The notes beneath the pieces were generated by a model, which did no database searches, was not told the DNA's origin, and saw only the letters and a list, made by a program, of their open reading frames with translations. DNA of 6,121 bases, from assembly GCA_003218935.1 (NCBI GenBank), contig QHPA01000198.1, forward strand, positions 1 to 6,121, written 5' to 3'. This stretch comes from Verrucomicrobiota bacterium (GTDB lineage: Bacteria; Verrucomicrobiota; Verrucomicrobiia; Limisphaerales; AV2). Made by a program: the position numbers and the translations under genes. Of this stretch, positions 1 through 5,843 are shown one piece after another; position 1 is the first letter of the stretch, and each line of letters begins with the position of its first letter.

Positions 1-651
1 CTCAAGGACTGGGCGGCGGGCCGGGAAACGGGCCGCATGCTCGGGTATGCCACTGTTATTTTCGCCGGCGCGGGTCTGTATGGCGCGGCGATGGGCTACT
101 GGCGCTCGCCTCTTCAGGCCGGCTACAACCTCCTGAAATTCCCGCTCGTCATTCTCGCGACCGCTTTCGGCAACGCGCTGCTCAACGGCATGCTCGCGCC
201 GTTGTTTGGGCTGAACGTCCGCTTTCGACAGTCCCTCATGCTCGTGTTGATGAGCTTCACGATCGCGGCGGTGGTCCTCGGGTCGTTTGCGCCCATCGTG
301 TTCTTCATCATCTGGAACGCGCCGTCGCTCGCCGGCCAGACGCAGGTCCCCTGGGCGACCTACAATTTTGTCCAGCTCACGCAGGTCGTCATCATCGCCT
401 TTGCTGGAACGGCGGCCAACCTCCGTTTGCTTCGTTTGCTGCAGGCGTTGAGCGGCAGCGAGCGCGTCGCGCACAAGGTTCTTTTCTCCTGGCTTGCCGG
501 AAACCTGTTCCTCGGCAGTCAACTCTGCTGGATTCTGCGCCCTTTCATTGGCTCGCCCGGACTGCCGGTGGAGTTTCTGCGCCCCAACGCCTTTCAGGGC
601 AACTTCTACGAAACGGTGTTTCATGCCATAAGTCATTTGCTTTCATCCTGA
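1..651 (+). CDS. Polytopic membrane protein of unknown function, 5' end outside window
   Basis: I do not recognise a named family. The frame is open from base 1: twelve codons precede the first ATG at 37 and no stop interrupts them, so the gene probably begins upstream. Counting from ATG 37 the product has 204 residues. It is very hydrophobic, with about five membrane segments near residues 2-22, 30-57, 66-93, 109-132 and 147-170, followed by a short C-terminal tail. The last helix leads into a W-x-L-R-P-F-I-G motif (residues 165-172). The same L-R-P-x-x-G motif occurs at the matching place in the next gene, and the Y-G-x-x-x-G of helix 1 and the spacing of Q and K before helix 2 also match, so the two look like tandem paralogues. 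The pre-ATG codons also fit the polar stretch before helix 1 of the neighbour, which supports an upstream start. The stop lies 20 bases before the next ATG, consistent with an operon. Confidence 0.85.
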   Translation, partial: LKDWAAGRETGRMLGYATVIFAGAGLYGAAMGYWRSPLQAGYNLLKFPLVILATAFGNALLNGMLAPLFGLNVRFRQSLMLVLMSFTIAAVVLGSFAPIVFFIIWNAPSLAGQTQVPWATYNFVQLTQVVIIAFAGTAANLRLLRLLQALSGSERVAHKVLFSWLAGNLFLGSQLCWILRPFIGSPGLPVEFLRPNAFQGNFYETVFHAISHLLSS

Positions 652-671
652 ATCCAACTCGAATCAAAACC

Positions 672-1424
672 ATGAATGATCCCAACCCTGCCCCGCCCGT
701 CATCCCGACAACCATGCCTTCGGGACAACCCGCGGTTTCCTCAGCGCAACCGCCGCCGGGAGCGAACCCCGAAGAACGCGCGCCCATCCCCAACTTCGCG
801 GCGGCCATTGAAGCGATCCTGCGCCAGCCGCGGCGCGTGATGTATCAACTGCGCCAGCCGCGTCCAGGGCGGCTGATCGCGGCCATGGTGTTCGTGTCGA
901 TTCTCTGCAGCCTGATTTACGGCATTGTGGTGGGCACGTTTTCCGGCGGCCCCCAACTCTGGATCGCTCCCGCCAAAATCGCCGCTGGTTTGTGCGTCTC
1001 CGCGCTCATTTGTCTGCCCAGCCTTTATATTTTTGCCTGCTTGAGCGGCTCGCAGGCGCGGTTGGTGGAAGTGGTCGGGCTGGTCGCAGGCTTGCTGATG
1101 CTCATGACGGTATTGCTGATCGGCTTCGCGCCCGTGGCCTGGGTCTTCTCGCAGTCCACCGAGTCAGTCGCGGCCATGGGCGCGTTGCATCTGGTATTCT
1201 GGTTGATCTCTGTCAGCTTTGGGTTGCGCTTTCTAAGGGCCGGTTTCGCCCACTACAACCCTGCCGGTGACGGGCTGAAGGTCTGGATCGTGATTTTCCT
1301 GCTGGTCATGGTGCAAATGACCACGGCGCTGCGGCCAATCGTTGGAACCGCCGACACTTTTCTGCCGCAAGAAAAGAAATTCTTCGTCAGTCACTGGATG
1401 GAATGTTTGAAGACCGGAAAATGA
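672..1424 (+). CDS. Five-helix membrane protein with proline-rich N-terminus, paralogue of upstream gene
   Basis: This 250-residue protein is of unknown function. Residues 1-40 are rich in Pro, Ala and Ser and probably disordered. Residues 45-66 are polar and basic and contain the pentapeptide LRQPR twice, exactly ten residues apart (50-54 and 60-64). About five hydrophobic helices follow (roughly 68-90, 97-123, 131-159, 165-190, 203-222), then an L-R-P-I-V-G motif at 220-225 and a polar tail ending KTGK. Helix number, spacing and the L-R-P-x-x-G motif match the gene just upstream, while the long N-terminal tail is seen only here because the neighbour's start is cut off. ATG 672 is the first Met in frame near the preceding stop; no clear Shine-Dalgarno site precedes it. 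Its stop overlaps the next start as ATGA (1421-1424). The N-terminal tail is predicted to be cytoplasmic because of the basic residues before helix 1. Confidence 0.9.
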   Translation: MNDPNPAPPVIPTTMPSGQPAVSSAQPPPGANPEERAPIPNFAAAIEAILRQPRRVMYQLRQPRPGRLIAAMVFVSILCSLIYGIVVGTFSGGPQLWIAPAKIAAGLCVSALICLPSLYIFACLSGSQARLVEVVGLVAGLLMLMTVLLIGFAPVAWVFSQSTESVAAMGALHLVFWLISVSFGLRFLRAGFAHYNPAGDGLKVWIVIFLLVMVQMTTALRPIVGTADTFLPQEKKFFVSHWMECLKTGK

Positions 1425-1969
1425 ACGTGCATCGAACTGAAATGCTGCAACGCCGCATCCGGCTGCTGACCTGGTTTTTCATCATCGGGCTGGTGCTCAG
1501 CGGCGCGACCGCCGTCCCGCTTCAATGGGAGCTGGATCTGAGCGCCCGGATTTTGGGTGTCGCTGATTCGCCGAGTGGCGAGGCGACGAGCGGTTTGTCG
1601 GAATGGATTCTAAAGGTGCGGGATGCGTTGCGCGACACGAACGCAAAGTATCCCTTCGTCGCCTATGGCTTTGATTGGCTCGCATTCGGACATTTCGCCA
1701 TCGCCATCGCATTTGTCGGTGCGCTGCGCGACCCGGTGCGAAACGCCTGGCTGTTTCAATTCGGCATGATCGCGTGCGTCCTCGTCGTGCCTTATGCGTT
1801 CGTATTCGGCGCAGTGCGCGGCATTCCGATTTACTGGCGCCTGATTGATTGTTCGTTCGGTGTCCTCGGGTTCATTCCGCTGCGGCTTTGCTATCGCTGG
1901 ACAAAGGAACTCGACACGATCGCGAATCCAGCGGCGACAAAACTTTCTCATGCTCGATCTTCTCCATGA
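1421..1969 (+). CDS. Conserved-type four-helix membrane protein, unknown function
   Basis: The product has 182 residues from ATG 1421. An in-frame ATG at 1403 would add six residues, but 1421 is preferred because it forms an ATGA overlap with the preceding stop, a common coupling arrangement; this choice is inference. Hydrophobic helices lie near residues 14-34, 82-102, 110-131 and 138-158. A soluble loop of about 47 residues (35-81) separates the first two and is probably periplasmic. Conserved-looking features are F-G-H-F at 89-92, the A-L-R-D-P-V-R-N turn at 101-108, and R-G-I-P-x-x-W-R-L-I-D at 133-143; I have the impression of similar hypothetical proteins in Verrucomicrobiota and Acidobacteriota but cannot name a domain. 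The last 20 residues are polar and end just before a palindromic repeat, so the tail may be variable. It may act with the two membrane proteins upstream; that rests on position only. Confidence 0.87.
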   Translation: MNVHRTEMLQRRIRLLTWFFIIGLVLSGATAVPLQWELDLSARILGVADSPSGEATSGLSEWILKVRDALRDTNAKYPFVAYGFDWLAFGHFAIAIAFVGALRDPVRNAWLFQFGMIACVLVVPYAFVFGAVRGIPIYWRLIDCSFGVLGFIPLRLCYRWTKELDTIANPAATKLSHARSSP

Positions 1970-1973
1970 ACCT

Positions 1974-2047
1974 GGTGGGGCGAGCGTCCTCGCGAGCCTT
2001 GATTTCTGCCCACGGGAGATCAGGGCTCGACGGAGCCTCGCCCCACC
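1974..2047. repeat. 74-base intergenic REP-like imperfect palindrome
   Basis: The left arm (1974-1998, starting GGTGGGGCGAG) and the right arm (2024-2047, ending CTCGCCCCACC) are near-perfect reverse complements. The outer 11 base pairs are exact, a few mismatches and one bulge follow, then GAGCC pairs with GGCTC. The 25-base centre can extend the stem (TGAT with ATCA, plus wobbles) to a small loop around 2010. It begins five bases after the stop at 1969 and ends 45 bases before the next ATG at 2093. RNA from either strand would fold into a long hairpin, so it could protect the 3' end of upstream mRNA, attenuate read-through, or simply be a dispersed REP-type element. It has no T-tract, so it is not a canonical intrinsic terminator. 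Similar GGTGGGGCGAG repeats are, from memory, frequent in some Verrucomicrobiota genomes; copy number cannot be seen here. Confidence 0.85.
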
Positions 2048-2092
2048 GTTAGGGTTCCAATGCTCGCCCAATCTTGGGATTGAAGACGACCC

Positions 2093-2791
2093 ATGAACAT
2101 GAAGCTTTCCATTTCTATTCGCAGTGGCGTCCTGGTCCTCCTCTCGCTGGTCTTGGCTTCCGGCGTCGCCGTCGCGCTGATCATCGCGCGCTCTATCGCG
2201 TCACACCGGTTCGCCTACCTCAATCTCGTGTGGAACCTTTTCCTTGCCTGGTTGCCGCTGATTTTCGCGATCTTTGCGGCCCGATTACGCTCGTCACGCC
2301 TCTGTTTCCTCGCGTTCGCCTTCCTGTGGCTGCTGTTCCTGCCAAACTCGCCTTACCTCGTCACTGACCTCGTGCATCTGAAACCGCGCCCGCCCGTGCC
2401 GTTCTGGTTCGACATCCTGCTGGTACAATCATTCGTCTTGACGGGTCTGCTGCTCGGTTTTCTCTCCCTCTATCTCATGCACCGGCTCGTCTCGCGCTCC
2501 TGTGGATGGCGGATCGGATGGGTGTTCACGCTGGTGATGATCGGCCTGACCGGGTTCGGCATCTACCTCGGCCGCTTCGAGCGTTGGAACAGTTGGGATG
2601 TGTTCACGAGTCCATTCGCGCTCTTGAGCGACATCTTCAACATGCTCATTCATCCCCGCGCGAACAAGACCGCGTTCGTCTTCACGACGCTTTGCGCCTC
2701 GTTCCTCGGTCTGACGTATCTGGCACTCTATGCGTTGGCCGCATTGCATCAGTCCGGCGCGCCTGGGTCATCATCCAGTCCTCCTGATTAA
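2093..2791 (+). CDS. DUF1361 family integral membrane protein
   Basis: The 232-residue product matches what I know of the DUF1361 family. Visible family hallmarks are W-L-L-F-L-P-N-S-P-Y-L-V-T-D-L-V-H-L at 79-96, the following V-P-F-W-F-D at 102-107, the G-L-L-L-G-F-L-S-L-Y-L segment at 118-128, and G-I-Y-L-G-R-F-x-R-W-N-S-W-D at 156-169. About six membrane helices lie near 12-33, 44-63, 69-85, 106-128, 141-160 and 195-217. The family's biochemical role is not established; the conserved polar residues in and beside the helices (N, D, H, R, W) could form a membrane-embedded site, which is inference. ATG 2093 follows a weak GAAG site at about nine bases; Met 3 at 2099 is an alternative start. 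The C-terminus is a short Ser/Pro-rich tail. It sits 45 bases after the palindrome and 39 bases before the next gene, so it may start a second transcript or be distal in one long operon. Confidence 0.93.
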   Translation: MNMKLSISIRSGVLVLLSLVLASGVAVALIIARSIASHRFAYLNLVWNLFLAWLPLIFAIFAARLRSSRLCFLAFAFLWLLFLPNSPYLVTDLVHLKPRPPVPFWFDILLVQSFVLTGLLLGFLSLYLMHRLVSRSCGWRIGWVFTLVMIGLTGFGIYLGRFERWNSWDVFTSPFALLSDIFNMLIHPRANKTAFVFTTLCASFLGLTYLALYALAALHQSGAPGSSSSPPD

Positions 2792-2830
2792 AAGCCGATC
2801 GCATGCTCAATCGCGAATCCCTGGAGCCAC

Positions 2831-4021
2831 ATGAAAGCTGAAACATTTCAGAGATACCTGCTCGGGACGGCGTCATTATTTCTGGCCGCGGGAGTCTGGC
2901 TCCCTTGCGTGCATTTCTTCTTCAAGAAAAGTCCGGAAACGTTCCGCTGCAAGGAATCCATCGCTCCCAAAGCGCGCGAGCTCGCCGCGCGTCACTTGCA
3001 GCTCTGGACCGACCCGGCGCTGCGCCGGCGCGAACTCGAAAAGATGCGCGCCAGCAACGCGGAATGGGACTTCATGGGCCGGAGTTTTCTGGTCTGGTCG
3101 CTCGCGAACATGGGCTTGCGCGAACCCGCGGCCAAACAAACGTACCTGACGGTCATCGACCACATCATCGACGAGACGCTCGCGCTCGAACGGGAGCGTG
3201 GCATGTGCTTTTTCCTGATGCCTTACGCGAAGGCGCGCCCCTACGAAATCCAGCCGGCTCGAAGTTTGTTCTTGGACGGAGAAATCGCCCTGATGCTGGC
3301 TGCCCGGCGCGTGCTCGAAGAAAAACCCGAATACCAAACGTTGATGACGGAGCGGATCCGTTTCCTAACCGAGCGGATGCAAGGCAATCCGTTGCCGATC
3401 GCGGAAAGTTATCCGAACGAATGCTGGATGTTCGACCACGTCGTCGCTCTCGACGCCCTCCAAATCGCGGACTACCTCGACGGCGCGGATCACTCCGCGT
3501 TTGTCCGCGATTGGCTGGCGATGGCCAAACAAAAACTGGCGCACCGCGAGTCGGGTTTGTTGATTTCGAGTTTTACGTTGAAAGGCGAACCGCTCGACGG
3601 CCCGGAAGGCTCGACCATCTGGATGGTCGCGCACGGTTTGCGACTCCTCGACCAAGAATTCGCCCGGGACCAATACGAACGGGCCAGGAAAGAGTTGGGG
3701 CGAACACTCTGCGGTTTCGGTTACGCGCGCGAGTGGCCGAGCTCATGGCAAGGCCCGATGGACATCGATTCCGGCCCCATCGTTCCGGTGCTACAAATCA
3801 GCGCCGGCTCCAGCGGCATGGCGTTCATCGGCGCCAGCGCATTTCACGACGACGATTTTCTGTCGTCGCTGGCCGCCACGCTCGATTTCGCGGCCTTTCC
3901 GGCGCGTAAAAGCGGGACCTTGAAATACTGTGCCAGCAATCAGGTGGGTGATGCGGCGCTGCTCTATGCCGCCGTGCAGGGACCGCTCTGGGAGAAAATC
4001 AAAGCGGGGAGAAATCCGTGA
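2831..4021 (+). CDS. Membrane-anchored, mainly alpha-helical protein of unknown function (possible alpha/alpha-toroid fold)
   Basis: The 396-residue product starts with one hydrophobic segment (about 9-31), likely an uncleaved signal anchor that places the rest outside the cytoplasm. The soluble part is rich in paired amphipathic helices. Polar, motif-like turns are spaced through it: N-E-C-W-M-F-D at 196-202, G-P-E-G-S-T-I-W-M at 257-265, D-I-D-S-G-P at 311-316, and a small-residue stretch S-A-G-S-S-G-M-A-F-I-G-A-S-A at 324-337. Such helix pairs with conserved aromatic and acidic turns recall (alpha/alpha)6 barrel proteins, including the linalool dehydratase/isomerase-like group and some glycosidases. 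I offer that as a weak fold hypothesis only; no catalytic set can be confirmed. The start is supported by GGAG at 2823-2826, although its spacing of four bases is short. The stop overlaps the start of the next gene as GTGA, so the two are probably translated together. Confidence 0.88.
   Translation: MKAETFQRYLLGTASLFLAAGVWLPCVHFFFKKSPETFRCKESIAPKARELAARHLQLWTDPALRRRELEKMRASNAEWDFMGRSFLVWSLANMGLREPAAKQTYLTVIDHIIDETLALERERGMCFFLMPYAKARPYEIQPARSLFLDGEIALMLAARRVLEEKPEYQTLMTERIRFLTERMQGNPLPIAESYPNECWMFDHVVALDALQIADYLDGADHSAFVRDWLAMAKQKLAHRESGLLISSFTLKGEPLDGPEGSTIWMVAHGLRLLDQEFARDQYERARKELGRTLCGFGYAREWPSSWQGPMDIDSGPIVPVLQISAGSSGMAFIGASAFHDDDFLSSLAATLDFAAFPARKSGTLKYCASNQVGDAALLYAAVQGPLWEKIKAGRNP
4006..4011 (+). 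promoter_or_regulatory. Strong Shine-Dalgarno site deciding a GTG start
   Basis: GGGGAG lies six bases before GTG 4018, inside the last codons of the preceding gene. It is the clearest ribosome binding site in the window and supports GTG as the start of the small gene that overlaps the upstream stop by four bases. Confidence 0.7.
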
Positions 4022-4323
4022 ACGAAAATATCCGACAACGCTGTGTCCAGTTGTGGTGGGCCGAATTCTGCTCGCCCAAGGACTTCGTGCGCCGCGCGGC
4101 GGTGATCGCTTTCCTTTTCCTGGTTGCGCACCTGGCTGGTCTGCGCGAGTACACTTCTTTTCTTAGCGGGACTGTTCCTTCACCGGACACGTGCTGGAAG
4201 CTCACCATCTTTTTCGGGCTGATTTATCTCGTCCTTTATTTCGCGTTCGTCCTGCTCGCGCCGATCTTACTGCTGGCTGCACTCGTGCAAAGGTGCGTCC
4301 AGTCCTTCCTGAATCGTCAGTGA
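4018..4323 (+). CDS. Small two-helix membrane protein, unknown function
   Basis: This is a 101-residue protein starting at GTG 4018. Residues 1-25 are polar with two Trp and several basic residues. Hydrophobic helices follow at about 26-43 and 61-90, the second long enough to kink or form a hairpin, and the tail ends in a short basic stretch. The start codon shares four bases with the stop of the upstream gene, so translational coupling and a joint role with that membrane-anchored protein are likely, for example as a membrane partner; this is inferred from position. No family was recognised. Its stop is 8 bases from the stop of the helicase gene on the other strand, leaving no room for a separate terminator between them. 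Confidence 0.83.
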   Translation: MNENIRQRCVQLWWAEFCSPKDFVRRAAVIAFLFLVAHLAGLREYTSFLSGTVPSPDTCWKLTIFFGLIYLVLYFAFVLLAPILLLAALVQRCVQSFLNRQ

Positions 4324-4331
4324 CCAACCCC

Positions 4332-5843
4332 TCAGTGCCGCCTCAGGACCAGCCGGTGATCCACGCGCTTCGTCTGGTGATACTCCAACGGCGGCAGATC
4401 GGTCAGGGTGGGCGACTCCGTTTCGCGCAGGATTGCCTTTGCCATTTTTTGCAGCGCCCGCCAGCGGGGCCAGTCAAGGTCGGGCGCGTGCGCGATTTGA
4501 CGCAGCAAACTGCGCCACTCGATGATGACACGATCGATGTCGCCCGCGCCGAGCAGTTCCGTCACCCAGCCGTGTTTGCTCAACGGATTCCTGTGAATGC
4601 CGGCAACCACTTGTTCCGCGCCGGAACCGTATTTGAGCGGCGCGCCATTTTCAAGATAGCCGGGAATGGACTGCAAACCGAAGCGTTCCTGGCAAACCAT
4701 CGCCAACCGGCCGGCCCAGCGATTTTCCTCGCCGCAGAAACGAAACCCGGCGTCGAGATTCGCCAGGTCGTAAATCAATTCGTCGAGCGGATAGCCTTCG
4801 TCTTCGAGCGCCGCGGCGACGGCCAGGCCGTCGCCCTGCTGGAAGAAGCTGACGATGCGACCCCGCGGCGTCGGCATGCCGGCGGCGTCCACAAGGCCGA
4901 GCCGACGCCAGAGCAACGCCGTGCCTGTGGCGGTCGAGAGTTGACGGCAAACCGGAACGAGCGAGCACTGCGCGCAGTCGGGCGGCAGGACTTCGCGTTC
5001 TTTCGGTTTCCAGAGCGCGACGCCGTGCGCATCCACCGGCACGCGCATGGTCAATTCCGCAAGACTGACCTGGGCCACAATTTTGTGCGGGTGGTTGGTG
5101 AAGCGGACGAGCGGCGTCTTTTGCTGCGCGAGTTTCTTTTCCAGCAGCGGAACGACCTTTTCCTTCCAAACACTCAGCGGCGCCTGGCGGGCGCTCCAGT
5201 TGGTCAATCGTCGGACCCATTTTCCCATGACCACACGCTCGTCGTTAAGCTTGTCGGCCACGGTGATGGCGCGGCCGTAGATTTTACCCTCGTCGTCCTC
5301 GGACAAAACGCAGAGTGTGCCGGTGCCGACTTTTTCGAGCGCCGCGGGTTCGGTAAGGATGGAACGATTTACGATTTGTGATTCACGATTTACGCGTTCA
5401 ACGGCGGAGTCGTCGCCTGGCGCGTCATTCGTAAATCGTAAATCGTAAATCCGAATTTCCCTTAACGGCACCTCACTCGCTTTCGGATACGGCTCCCATT
5501 CGCCCCGGCTGTTGAGCATTTCGCGGACGCGATGGCGCACGTGTCGGGCGCGCTCGGCGTCGGTCTTCAGACCGCACGGGACGGCGGGATGCTTCATGGA
5601 CTCCTCGACGCCGAGAAAAATCGGTTTGGTCGAGAACAATCTTTCCTGCACGCGCACGGCTTCGGCGAAGGGACTCTCTTCACGGTCAGCGGCAACGCTC
5701 ATCAGACCCAGCAGGGCGCCCCAGTCCACCATGCCGCTGCGGGCAAGCTGACACGGATAACCGTCGCGCATTCGGATCTCGTTCGCCGAAATGAGCACGA
5801 AGCCTGTTTCATCGATGCCGCGTCGGCCGGCGCGACCGAACAT
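4332..5843 (-). CDS. Ski2-like DEAD/DEAH-box helicase, C-terminal fragment after a frameshift
   Basis: This 503-residue open frame is the downstream part of a superfamily 2 helicase. Its first residues are helicase motif VI (M-F-G-R-A-G-R-R-G-I-D), and the codons just before ATG 5843 read L-Q, completing the typical Q-M-F-G-R-A-G-R-R-G. ATG 5843 is therefore an internal Met and not a natural start. The remainder is the long C-terminal extension of Ski2-like proteins, including a probable winged-helix/ratchet region around 320-375 (G-R-I-V-S-F-F-Q-Q-G-D-G). A C-x-x-C-x5-C cluster at 290-299 could bind a metal or merely be structural. Residues about 130-161 are encoded by an inserted palindromic repeat. 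Known Ski2-like helicases are ATP-driven 3'-5' nucleic acid unwinding enzymes; with motifs IV-V in a different frame, this fragment alone cannot work as a helicase. The upstream half is the frame at 5809-6121. Confidence 0.9.
   Translation of the reverse strand: MFGRAGRRGIDETGFVLISANEIRMRDGYPCQLARSGMVDWGALLGLMSVAADREESPFAEAVRVQERLFSTKPIFLGVEESMKHPAVPCGLKTDAERARHVRHRVREMLNSRGEWEPYPKASEVPLREIRIYDLRFTNDAPGDDSAVERVNRESQIVNRSILTEPAALEKVGTGTLCVLSEDDEGKIYGRAITVADKLNDERVVMGKWVRRLTNWSARQAPLSVWKEKVVPLLEKKLAQQKTPLVRFTNHPHKIVAQVSLAELTMRVPVDAHGVALWKPKEREVLPPDCAQCSLVPVCRQLSTATGTALLWRRLGLVDAAGMPTPRGRIVSFFQQGDGLAVAAALEDEGYPLDELIYDLANLDAGFRFCGEENRWAGRLAMVCQERFGLQSIPGYLENGAPLKYGSGAEQVVAGIHRNPLSKHGWVTELLGAGDIDRVIIEWRSLLRQIAHAPDLDWPRWRALQKMAKAILRETESPTLTDLPPLEYHQTKRVDHRLVLRRH
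5364..5451. repeat. 88-base palindromic element of 7-base repeats inserted in frame in the helicase gene
   Basis: On the plus strand the left arm (5364-5391) is four heptads: ACGATTT, ACGATTT, GTGATTC, ACGATTT. The right arm (5424-5451) is GTCATTC followed by three exact GTAAATC heptads. The arms are reverse complements of each other apart from the variant heptads, and flank a GC-rich centre of about 32 bases (5392-5423). The A+T-rich arms stand out from the GC-rich gene. On the minus strand the element is read through without a stop, giving I-Y-D-L-R-F-T from one arm and V-N-R-E-S-Q-I-V-N-R from the other. It looks like a dispersed mobile or palindromic repeat that landed in the C-terminal extension of the helicase, comparable in behaviour to Rickettsia palindromic elements, although the sequence is unrelated as far as I can tell. 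Confidence 0.88.

Noticed and set aside
1974..2047. Palindrome as an intrinsic transcription terminator
   Set aside because: Neither side carries a run of T after the stem, and the length and internal layout fit a REP-like repeat better.
1610..2071. Minus-strand open frame across the third gene and the palindrome
   Set aside because: It crosses both a well supported gene and the intergenic repeat, and its composition is that of a complementary-strand shadow.
2069..2082. Small inverted repeat CAATC-TTGG-GATTG just before the DUF1361 start
   Set aside because: A five-base stem is too short to support a regulatory hairpin; it is expected by chance.
2905..3909. A 334-codon plus-strand open frame overlapping the membrane-anchored helical protein
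   Set aside because: Its product is very Arg/Pro-rich and has no plausible domain; the overlapping frame at 2831-4021 has a start site, an anchor helix and normal composition.
4191..5381. A 396-codon plus-strand open frame opposite the helicase
   Set aside because: It runs antisense to the helicase coding sequence, is rich in Arg, Ala and Gln as expected of a GC-rich shadow frame, and starts inside the small membrane protein gene.
5364..5451. Heptad arrays as a small CRISPR or phage attachment site
   Set aside because: The units are 7 bases with no spacers, arranged as one inverted pair, and there are no cas or integrase genes nearby.
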